Origin: Phytopseudomonas flavescens
GTDB lineage: Bacteria > Pseudomonadota > Gammaproteobacteria > Pseudomonadales > Pseudomonadaceae
DNA length: 64,000 nucleotides
Direction: 5' to 3'
Assembly (NCBI RefSeq): GCF_900100535.1
Contig: NZ_FNDG01000009.1
Location: 124,001-188,000 of the forward strand
In this document: piece after piece, positions 57,809-64,000 of the stretch
Layout of the letters: each line of letters starts with the position of its first letter
Numbering within the stretch: position 1 is the stretch's first letter
Translations under genes and position numbers: made by a program
The notes under the pieces: model-generated
Told to the model about the DNA's origin: nothing
The model's input: the letters and a program-made list of their open reading frames with translations, nothing else
Database searches by the model: none

Positions 57809-59071
57809 TCAGCCAGGGGCAACGGCGTTGCGCCGGACCTGGCGCCTGTGGTCGAGCAATGTCAGCAACCCCAGCAGGCCGATGGCATATAGCGCATCGA
57901 CGCCGAGCATCAGCAAAATGCCCAGGCAAAGCAGGGCACTGATGCCGGCCAGCCAGCGCCATAGTCCCTCGAGCAGTACCCAGCCGGCGGCCATGCTGAG
58001 CAGGTAGATGACGATGAAGTTGCCGTTGGCATAGCGGATCAGTTGATCCAGCGACAGCGACAGGCACCAGATCACCGTGGTGCTCAGTGCGCAGCTGACC
58101 ACTACCAGCAGCAGTGCCCTGGCAGGCACGCCATTGGCGTTGCGGACGGCCAGCGGGCGCGGCAGCTTGCCTTCGTCGGCCAGGCTCCAGATCAGCCGCG
58201 CGAAGCCCTGGATATACACGTTCATGGAGGCGAAACAGGCCAGGTAGCCGATACTCGCGCTGAGCCAGCGGGCTTGGTCGCCCAGCAGCAGGTCGAGCAT
58301 GCGGGGCAGCGAGGCCGCGTCGGTGCGCGCATCGCCGTAGGCGTGAAAGCTCAGCACCGCCACCGAACAGGCCCAGTACACCAGGCCGGCGAGCACCACG
58401 CCGAGCAGCAGGGCCAGGGGAAAGTCGCGTTGCGGGTTCCTGAACTCCTCGCCCAGGTGCGTGAAGGCCTCGATGCCCACGAAGCACCAGAACATCACGC
58501 CCAGGGCCACCGGCAGCAATTGCCAGTTGCCCGCCAGGGGCGGCAGCAGCGGTCGATCGGCGTGGGGCAGGTCGCCTTTGAACCAGATCAGTGCGATGGT
58601 GGCGACGATGGCCAGGGCGATGACGATCTGCACACTGCCGGAGGTGCGTGCCGGGCGCTGGCCGAGCAACAGGATGATGCCCAGCGTCAGCAGTTGAATG
58701 GCCAGAACCGCCAGGTCGTTGAGTGCGAACAGCGCGTGCCAGAAACCGCTGGCGATGTTCAGCGCCGCCGGCAAGCCTACGGGTAAAACGGCCAGGAACA
58801 GAAACGCGCTCAAGCGCTCCATGCGCTCGCCGAATGCACGACCGATCAGGTGCGGTGCACCGCCAGCATGGGGGTAACTGCGGCCGAGCTGGGCGAAGGT
58901 GAAGGCCATTGGCAGAACCAGCGCGATCAGCAGCAGCCAGGCCCACAGTGAGATGTCCCCGGCGGCAGTGGCGGCCAGTGCCGGGATCACGAACACCCCG
59001 GTGCCCAGCAGCGAGGTGCAGAGCAGAGCGACGCCCTGCAGCAGCCCCAATTCCTTGTTCAATCGACTCAT
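57809..59071 (-). CDS. YjeH-like amino-acid exporter (APC family)
   Basis: This 420-residue APC transporter has about 12 membrane segments. The start [20 protein letters not shown] followed by [14 protein letters not shown] is like E. coli YjeH, which exports Met and branched-chain amino acids. It is divergent from an Lrp-type regulator. The ATG at 59071 is chosen because the first 24 residues of the longer frame are non-membrane and unlike the family. Confidence 0.85.
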   Translation of the reverse strand: MSRLNKELGLLQGVALLCTSLLGTGVFVIPALAATAAGDISLWAWLLLIALVLPMAFTFAQLGRSYPHAGGAPHLIGRAFGERMERLSAFLFLAVLPVGLPAALNIASGFWHALFALNDLAVLAIQLLTLGIILLLGQRPARTSGSVQIVIALAIVATIALIWFKGDLPHADRPLLPPLAGNWQLLPVALGVMFWCFVGIEAFTHLGEEFRNPQRDFPLALLLGVVLAGLVYWACSVAVLSFHAYGDARTDAASLPRMLDLLLGDQARWLSASIGYLACFASMNVYIQGFARLIWSLADEGKLPRPLAVRNANGVPARALLLVVVSCALSTTVIWCLSLSLDQLIRYANGNFIVIYLLSMAAGWVLLEGLWRWLAGISALLCLGILLMLGVDALYAIGLLGLLTLLDHRRQVRRNAVAPG

Positions 59072-59232
59072 GTTGTATGCTCTCGCTCGTCCTGACGTGA
59101 CGGCAACTGCCCGGTGCGGTGCGCTGCTGTGCCAGGACGCCATGGTAAGGCCGCGCTGCTTCGGTGGCTGCTGGCGAAGCGTCGGAGGGTACCGACGAAA
59201 CGGCGGGAATGCCCGCCACCTTGTATGTGCAG

Positions 59233-59670
59233 ATGGACGCAGAGAGCCTCGTGGACAAGTTCGATCAACGCATCATCGCTTTGCTGCGCGCCGATGCGCG
59301 CCTGACCGTCACCGAGGTCGCCCGGCAGGTCAATCTGTCACGCTCCGCGGTGAGCGAGCGCATCCGCCAGCTGGAGGCGTCCGGGGTCATTCAGGGCTAT
59401 CACGCGCGTATCGCCGAGCCCACCACCATTGCGGTGCGGGCCTACCTGGAACTGTTCTACACCGGCGGGCGCTGCGAGCATTACGTCGAACGCATGCGTG
59501 CATTCCCGGAAGTCCGCCGCTGCTCGGGCATCAGCGGCGAGACCGACATGCTGCTGTATCTCGAGGCGCCGTCCATGGAGCGGCTGGCTGAAGTACGTGG
59601 CGAAATCGAGAACTTTCCCGGGGTCTTCAAGGTGAAGACCCATGTGCTGGTCAAGGACTGGCTGATGTAA
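59233..59670 (+). CDS. Lrp/AsnC family regulator
   Basis: This 145-residue protein has an Lrp HTH (DKFDQRIIALLRADARLTVTEVARQVNLSRSAVSERIRQLE) and a RAM/ACT effector domain (about 65-140). Divergence from the exporter gene suggests amino-acid-responsive control of it, as in LysG- or Lrp-exporter pairs. GTG 59227 is another possible start. Confidence 0.87.
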   Translation: MDAESLVDKFDQRIIALLRADARLTVTEVARQVNLSRSAVSERIRQLEASGVIQGYHARIAEPTTIAVRAYLELFYTGGRCEHYVERMRAFPEVRRCSGISGETDMLLYLEAPSMERLAEVRGEIENFPGVFKVKTHVLVKDWLM

Positions 59671-59686
59671 GGTTGGTACCCTTTTC

Positions 59687-59796
59687 GTAGGGCGAATCAC
59701 GCTTTAACTGCGTGATGTGACGATTCATCAGGCTGTCCAACGCCGTCACCGGTGGTCGACGTTGATGGTGGATGGGAAGAGCGCCATCCGCCCTAC
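59687..59796. repeat. GTAGGGCG...GCCCTAC repeat, diverged copy
   Basis: This longer copy of the CCACCCTAC-family repeat runs from GTAGGGCGAATCACG to GCGCCATCCGCCCTAC and includes GATGGTGGATGGGAAGAG. It separates the Lrp gene from the orphan gene at 59853. Confidence 0.55.
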
Positions 59797-59852
59797 GCGG
59801 AGTCCGCAAGAACTATGCTTCAGTCTGCCTGTCAGCCAATCGCTAGGTCATC

Positions 59853-60305
59853 ATGGAAACTGAGTTTTCTACCACTATCTGGGAGTGGTATGCAGACGAT
59901 GAGTATAAGAAATTACTCTCTTTTTGCGAGCTATGCTCCGGCCTGGAGTTCCTCGCCATGGAACCGGAGGCGCAAAGCTCATCCACTCCATCCTGCCCCG
60001 GCTGCGAAGTGTGGTATGAGAAAATGCTATGCATCCAGCAATTCGTGGACGATTTTGGTCGTGCATTACCTGCAAGCAGCAACACTCAGCTGAAGCTCTT
60101 GTTCGAGTTGTGCGAAAATCTTAGCGACGAAGCCTATCATTGCAATGACCAATTCATGTTTCACCATAAGGAGTGGGAGTGCGTGAGGCACGCTTCTCGA
60201 GTCGCATTAGATGGTCTTGGCTGGAGCAAGCTGAAAGCCTACATTCCAGAGTTCGAAGGGCGCAGTCGAAATGTACTTTACGGGGTTGCGTATACGAAAA
60301 CCTAG
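59853..60305 (+). CDS. Orphan hypothetical protein
   Basis: This 150-residue acidic cytoplasmic protein (METEFSTTIWEWYADDEYKK...) is rich in Trp, Cys and Glu, with a CPGC pair near residue 50. I recognise no family. The DNA is less GC-rich than neighbours and it is followed by the cassette-like region, so it may be a gene cassette or an immunity-type protein. There is no clear ribosome-binding site beyond TAGGTCATC. Confidence 0.6.
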   Translation: METEFSTTIWEWYADDEYKKLLSFCELCSGLEFLAMEPEAQSSSTPSCPGCEVWYEKMLCIQQFVDDFGRALPASSNTQLKLLFELCENLSDEAYHCNDQFMFHHKEWECVRHASRVALDGLGWSKLKAYIPEFEGRSRNVLYGVAYTKT

Positions 60306-60547
60306 CAACTGCTCCAAATCCGTTCGCTGGGGCGACGTGTCGCCACCCCTTGGGTCAATCGCCAGGCCGCACAGGGGGCTCGATATTCACCGTGAGGCCG
60401 ATGTCCACCCTTCGACAGCCGCTGCTTCTAAGGCATGCGACGATTCAGGCGAATTGAATACCCGTGGCGATCGCCTTGCAGTCAAAGAACTGTCCGACTC
60501 CGTATTGTCCGCAACCGCCGCATGCGAGTTCGATGACCAGACGTTAT
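60306..60547. other. Non-coding stretch between orphan gene and cassette region
   Basis: I see no supported gene. A minus-strand frame near 60430-60545 reads LVIELACGGCGQYGVGQFFD with a CxxC but has no start codon; it could be a remnant. A second, decayed attC site may lie here but was not recognised. Confidence 0.35.
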
Positions 60548-60814
60548 ATGCACAAGATGGCAACGGCATGGCTTTTCCTGTGGCCATTCCTTGCTATGTA
60601 CGGTTAAGGTTCCGAGCGCGCAGGCTTATCTGCGCTTGGCGATCTGCAGCGCTTTGTAAAGCACGTCGCCAGCACAATGGATGCTCGTTTTGCAGTGTCA
60701 CTCCAGTATGGAGCAGCGTTGTACTGGAAAAACGACGATGGCTTGCATGCCGTCCAACGCGTGGTTCAAAGCGCTCGCTTCGCTCACTGGCACGGGCTCA
60801 CGCTCGCCCCTTAA
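60548..60814 (+). pseudogene. Broken small cassette gene
   Basis: From ATG 60548 the frame encodes MHKMATAWLFLWPFLAMYG and then a TAA (60605). The same frame reopens and runs to the attC-like site as DLQRFVKHVASTMDARFAVS...QRVVQ, ending at TAA 60814. In between, another frame reads VKVPSAQAYLRLAI, which would complete a signal peptide. Small indels in one exported-protein gene would explain this. Its end inside the attC-like site fits a cassette gene. Confidence 0.4.
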
Positions 60815-60827
60815 ACAAGCGTTAGTG
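60752..60827 (+). other. attC-like integron recombination site
   Basis: This 76-bp segment starts GTCCAAC (matching RYYYAAC) and ends GCGTTAGTG (GTT core). Near the right end is the typical CCCCTTAAACAAGCG. The middle GCGCTCGCTTCGCTCACTGG is also usual in attC sites. The next gene starts four bases after it, as in cassettes. The GTTAGTG core departs from GTTRRRY at two bases. No integrase gene is in the window. Confidence 0.65.
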
Positions 60828-60830
60828 CTT

Positions 60831-61289
60831 ATGATCGATCACGAAAAACTCCAGGTGTTGGTTCGGCAACTGTACGCCACGGTCGCTGAACTGGAAGCAA
60901 TGTTCCCCAGTAGGCATTTCACCCCGGATGGCCATATGGTCGGCAGCCTTGGGGAGTGTCTGGTCGCGGATGCGTATGCGCTTGAACTTAAAGCCGCATC
61001 GAATAAAGGCTATGACGCCGTCACCAAAGACGGTGTGCAGGTTGAGATCAAGGCAACCCAATCAAACTCCGTGGCGTTTCGGAGTCTGCCGCAGCATACG
61101 ATCATCATCAGGGTATTTCCCGACGGAAAATTCGAGGAAATCTACAATGGTCCCGGAGCTCTTGTTTGGCAACAGTTCGAAGGTAAACGAATACCTGGCA
61201 ACGGCCAGTTTCAGGTGTCTCTCAGGAAACTCCGACAGCTCAACCAATCAATCGCGGATGCCGATCGCGTGCCGAGAGCCATTCGATAA
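60831..61289 (+). CDS. PD-(D/E)XK-like cassette protein
   Basis: This 152-residue protein has GSLGECLVADAYALEL, then KGYDAVTKDGVQVEIKATQS. The E, D and E-x-K positions match a PD-(D/E)XK nuclease-like core. It starts four bases after the attC-like site with no strong ribosome-binding site, typical for gene cassettes. Function may be nuclease or restriction-related; I do not recognise a characterised homologue. Confidence 0.65.
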   Translation: MIDHEKLQVLVRQLYATVAELEAMFPSRHFTPDGHMVGSLGECLVADAYALELKAASNKGYDAVTKDGVQVEIKATQSNSVAFRSLPQHTIIIRVFPDGKFEEIYNGPGALVWQQFEGKRIPGNGQFQVSLRKLRQLNQSIADADRVPRAIR

Positions 61290-61370
61290 TTGCTTCAAAG
61301 CCGTTCGTGTCACTCACGCGAGGCGTGCTGAACCCACCTTCTAAAAGATTTTGCCTCTCGGGAGTTCACT

Positions 61371-61721
61371 ATGTACTACCTGATCGTGAAGTACCTTGTC
61401 ACCGCGGGTATCGTGGTGCTTGTCTCGGAGCTGGCAAAGCGCAGTGACAAGCTCGGTGGGTTCGTTGCGGCCATGCCATTGGTCACAGTGTTGACACTCA
61501 TATGGCTGTACGTCGAAAACCAACCGTCGGCAAGGATAGAGAATCACGCGTGGTATACGTTTTGGTATGTCATCCCAACGCTGCCGATGTTTTTGATTTT
61601 TCCCGTGCTACTTCCACGCATTGGGTTCTGGTCTGCGTTGTTTGCTTGTAGCTTAATCACGATCGGGTGTTTCGGTTTTTTGGCGTTTATCGTGCGCCGT
61701 TTTGGAATCGAACTTCTGTGA
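61371..61721 (+). CDS. DUF3147-type small membrane protein
   Basis: This 116-residue protein has about four membrane segments (MYYLIVKYLVTAGIVVLVSE, GGFVAAMPLVTVLTLIWLYV, FWYVIPTLPMFLIFPVLL, ALFACSLITIGCFGFLAFIV). It resembles the DUF3147 family. Role unknown. CTCGGGAGTTCACT precedes the ATG. Its composition is AT-richer than the core. Confidence 0.75.
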   Translation: MYYLIVKYLVTAGIVVLVSELAKRSDKLGGFVAAMPLVTVLTLIWLYVENQPSARIENHAWYTFWYVIPTLPMFLIFPVLLPRIGFWSALFACSLITIGCFGFLAFIVRRFGIELL

Positions 61722-61796
61722 GTGGTGTTATGAACGGTTAAAGCCTTTTCGCCTCGCTCGCATGGGCGAGCTGAGGCCTGGCTCTCGATCGAGTAC

Positions 61797-61914
61797 GTAG
61801 GGGGACCACTCTCCTGCGAGGCCCACCCGGTCCACCAAACCATTCAATATCGTATCGATAGCTGATCACCTGCTCGCCGCTGATGGTGGATGAGAAAAGC
61901 GTCATCCACCCTAC
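61797..61914. repeat. GTAGGG...CCACCCTAC repeat
   Basis: It ends GATGGTGGATGAGAAAAGCG and TCATCCACCCTAC, matching the copy at 154-212 closely. The left part is diverged. Confidence 0.55.
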
Positions 61915-61954
61915 GTATCCCGTTACCCGGCACGGATGTAACACACCGCTTTGA

Positions 61955-62064
61955 TCGTTCCTCACGCTCTGCGTGGGAATGCACTGAGGGACGCTCCAGT
62001 GGGCGAGGGGGAAGCGGGCGTGGAGTGCCCTGACCTGTGTTCCCACGCTGGAGCGTGGAGGCCC
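61955..62064. repeat. CACGCTCTGCGTGGGAA...TTCCCACGCTGGAGCG repeat
   Basis: CACGCTCTGCGTGGGAATGC at the left and GTGTTCCCACGCTGGAGCGTG at the right form an inverted intergenic element, ending at the stop of the InaA-like gene. With the previous repeat it fills the gene-free stretch 61722-62064. Confidence 0.55.
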
Positions 62065-62760
62065 TCAATGCGCTACCGCCGAATCATAAGCCGTTACCAG
62101 AAACTCCCAATCCTCCTCAGGCATCGCCCCGCGATGGCGTTTGAGCTGTCGCATATCGTGGCGGGATGCATCCGTTTCGCGCCAGCGTCGGCGGCTTTTT
62201 TCCAGGTCGAGCAGGGCGATCTCGGCGTGAAGTGCGCTTCCCTGGATATCGCTGACCTTGACGAAGATATGCTTGGGATAACAGCAGCCATGTTGCCAGC
62301 GGCCTTGGTGCATGCGCTTCAGGGTGCTGGCCAATGCCATCAGCATGCTTGTCGACTGCGCGCTGCTTCGCTGCACGGCGTACCACTGATCGAGGCTGAC
62401 GAAGCCCGGCAGGACCTGGGTGATCAGCAGCGCCTGCCATTGCCCCTGTTGCTTTCTGGCCGAGCCGTAGACCAGTTTGGGCACGGTAATACCGAGCCGA
62501 GCGAATGCCTGATAGGCGATCAGCTCACGTACGATGGTCGGGCGGCCCAGCGGATGGCGCAGGCTGCGATACAGATGGCCGGTCTGGCGCTTGCTATACA
62601 GCGCCTGGTAAGACGGGTTGCGTGGTTGCAGCAATTGCACGCCGCTTTCTCCCTCGCGACGCTGGTTGAGGGGCTCCACCCAGGCGCCGCTGCATTGCCA
62701 CCAGCGCTCGAAGGTGGAACTGGCGGTAACAGTCGATTGATAGCCGATGACCGTCGCCAT
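62065..62760 (-). CDS. inaA: InaA/Kdo-kinase-like lipopolysaccharide kinase family protein
   Basis: This 231-residue protein of the protein-kinase-like LPS kinase class has catalytic-loop His-rich HGCCYPKHIFV and the metal site ALLDLEKSRRR. Such enzymes phosphorylate LPS core sugars, but InaA itself is weak-acid-induced with uncertain activity. Its start abuts the methyltransferase stop. The colS-methyltransferase-inaA order is usual in Pseudomonas. Confidence 0.85.
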   Translation of the reverse strand: MATVIGYQSTVTASSTFERWWQCSGAWVEPLNQRREGESGVQLLQPRNPSYQALYSKRQTGHLYRSLRHPLGRPTIVRELIAYQAFARLGITVPKLVYGSARKQQGQWQALLITQVLPGFVSLDQWYAVQRSSAQSTSMLMALASTLKRMHQGRWQHGCCYPKHIFVKVSDIQGSALHAEIALLDLEKSRRRWRETDASRHDMRQLKRHRGAMPEEDWEFLVTAYDSAVAH

Positions 62761-63437
62761 TACAGCACCTCACGCTTGCGCAGCACGTAGGTGCGCCACA
62801 TGGCGTAACCGGGCAGGAAGTCGCGGTGGCCGAGGATCTGGAAACCGGCTTTGAGAAACTCGAATTCGATTTCGTCGCGGCGCACCACGAAGCGATTCTC
62901 GCCACCGCCACGGCGCTGTTCCAGGCGGCGCCGACGCCAGGCCTTGTAGTTGCCGTCGACCCACAACGACACGATCACGGTGTCCCGGGTGACGCGATGA
63001 AATTCGCTCAGCGCCGCCAGCCGATGTTCCGCTGACTGGAGGTGGTGCAGCAGACGAATGCAGAACACGCAGTCCACCGAGTTGTCGCCCAGGGCGATGT
63101 CGAACGCCGAGGTCTTGAAGGCTTTTACCCGGGCGAGCACCTCGGCTGGTTGAGCGGCGAGGGCGGTGCTGAGCATGTCAGCGGAATTGTCGGCGGCCAG
63201 GATCACCCGGTTCGGGTGTTCGGCGAGCATCGGCCAGAAACGGCCCGCACCGCAGGGCAGGTCCAGCACCAGGTTGGGATCGCCAGCCAGGCGCAGGGCG
63301 CTACGGCCTACCTGAAGATCGCGCCAGTGGGAAAGCCGACGGGCCAGCCCGTCCTGGTGTTTGTTGAGGTAACCCTGAGCATGGTTCTGGTCGTACTTGC
63401 CGGAGAAGGCGAGCTCGATGGATCTGGGCTTGGACAT
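62760..63437 (-). CDS. Class I SAM-dependent methyltransferase
   Basis: This 225-residue methyltransferase has motif I VLDLPCGAGRFWPMLAEH with acidic DNSADML and FDIALGDNSVDCVFCIRLLHHL. Substrate unknown; the position between a ColS-like kinase and an LPS kinase hints at an envelope molecule. It overlaps the InaA-like gene by one base and is probably co-transcribed. Confidence 0.88.
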   Translation of the reverse strand: MSKPRSIELAFSGKYDQNHAQGYLNKHQDGLARRLSHWRDLQVGRSALRLAGDPNLVLDLPCGAGRFWPMLAEHPNRVILAADNSADMLSTALAAQPAEVLARVKAFKTSAFDIALGDNSVDCVFCIRLLHHLQSAEHRLAALSEFHRVTRDTVIVSLWVDGNYKAWRRRRLEQRRGGGENRFVVRRDEIEFEFLKAGFQILGHRDFLPGYAMWRTYVLRKREVL

Positions 63438-63516
63438 GGCGAGGCACCTTGGTGGTAGTGCCTCGATCTTATGCAGCGGCTTCTGATGAAGCCGTTAAGC
63501 AGACGTGAAAAAAATG

Positions 63517-64000
63517 TCAGGACGGCGCCTCGAACGACACCTGAAAACAGCTCCCGGTGACGGGCAGGCTGTGCACCGAGATCTGCCAGCCCTGGTGCGC
63601 GCAAATCCGCTTGACCAGTGACAGGCCCAGGCCGAGGCCCTCGCCCCGGGCCTGCTCGCCGCGCACGAAGGGGTCGAAGATCTGTTCGTGCTGCTGCTGC
63701 GGAATGCCGACGCCGCTGTCCTCGACCCGAAAGCCGCCGGGCTGCAGGGTCAGCTTCACGAAGCCGGTTTCGGTGTAGTGCAGGGCGTTGCGCAGCAGGT
63801 TGGCCATCACCGTACGCAGCAAGGTGGGGTTGTAGACATCATCGTCCTGTGCAACCACCTCCATGCGGAAATCCAGACCTTTCTCGCGCATCAGCGGAGC
63901 CCATACGTCGAGCTGTTCATCGGTGATCTGGCGCAGGCTGGCGCTGCCGGCGAACAGGCTCTCGTTGCCTTTGACCCGGGCCAGTTGCAGGAAGGTCTGC
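63517..64000 (-). CDS. colS: Sensor histidine kinase, ColS-like, C-terminal part (cut by window edge)
   Basis: The 161 visible codons read TFLQLARVKGNESLF from the edge, then the ATPase domain: N box NPTLLRTVMANLLRNALHYTE, G1 VEDSGVGIP, G2 GEGLGLGLSLVKRI. The His box and membrane sensor lie outside the window. The neighbouring methyltransferase and InaA-like genes match the colRS locus of Pseudomonas, a system for metal and membrane stress; the name rests on that context. Confidence 0.75.
   Translation of the reverse strand, partial: QTFLQLARVKGNESLFAGSASLRQITDEQLDVWAPLMREKGLDFRMEVVAQDDDVYNPTLLRTVMANLLRNALHYTETGFVKLTLQPGGFRVEDSGVGIPQQQHEQIFDPFVRGEQARGEGLGLGLSLVKRICAHQGWQISVHSLPVTGSCFQVSFEAPS

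Noticed and set aside
60271..60825. 184-codon plus-strand frame over the cassette region
   Set aside because: Its Arg/Ser-rich composition and its end inside the attC-like site indicate an accidental frame.
60831..61721. Second attC site after the PD-(D/E)XK-like gene
   Set aside because: No RYYYAAC/GTTRRRY pair with suitable spacing was found in 61290-61370.

Overview
The window is a gamma-proteobacterial chromosome segment, almost certainly from a Pseudomonas. The evidence is high GC content, the order ffh-rpsP-rimM-trmD-rplS followed by xerD-dsbC-hom-thrC, an aapJQMP amino-acid importer, rhlB, phosphatidylcholine synthase, and a colS-like kinase beside a methyltransferase and an InaA-type kinase. 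Species was not determined. No rRNA, tRNA, CRISPR array, prophage or intact insertion sequence was seen.

Layout. 1-2.3 kb: intergenic repeats, a CorC/HlyC-type membrane protein and a CcsA/YpjD-like membrane protein. 2.5-11.5 kb: an accessory block between ypjD and ffh. It holds a TonB-dependent receptor, a YddA/SbmA-type ABC transporter, a thioredoxin-fusion protein and a prolyl-oligopeptidase-type peptidase in one minus-strand operon, with a divergent MocR-type regulator. The receptor and the thioredoxin fusion each carry a frameshift. 11.7-20.7 kb: core genes for signal recognition particle, ribosome and tRNA modification, then thioesterase, xerD, dsbC, hom and thrC. 20.9-21.6 kb: a secreted endonuclease I.

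21.9-33.1 kb: a long plus-strand cluster of YjfI, PspA, YqiJ, a YqiK flotillin, a small TerB-like protein, a 1743-residue AAA+ ATPase, a rhomboid protease and a single-HKD phospholipase D-like protein. It looks like an envelope-stress or membrane-repair module. 33.1-37.7 kb: DUF2157 membrane protein, rhlB, a cNMP-domain diguanylate cyclase and a carboxylesterase. 38.1-42.3 kb: aapJQMP. 42.6-45.3 kb: small metabolic genes including pcs. 45.4-50.6 kb: ethanolamine use (eutC, eutB, permease, AraC regulator) without microcompartment genes. 50.9-55.3 kb: an accessory stretch with a DUF1349 protein, an FAD monooxygenase with divergent LysR regulator, and an amino-acid-oxidase-like flavoprotein. 55.4-59.7 kb: SDR, glutaredoxin, YejK nucleoid protein, YjeH-like exporter and an Lrp-type regulator. 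59.8-61.7 kb: orphan genes with an integron attC-like site. 61.8-64 kb: repeats, InaA-like kinase, methyltransferase and the C-terminal part of a ColS-like sensor kinase cut by the window edge.

The two most interesting systems are the receptor/ABC/thioredoxin/peptidase locus, which resembles a peptide or protein import-and-digest pathway and seems to be decaying, and the PspA-flotillin-giant-ATPase-rhomboid-PLD cluster. Several short repeat families fill the intergenic spaces.
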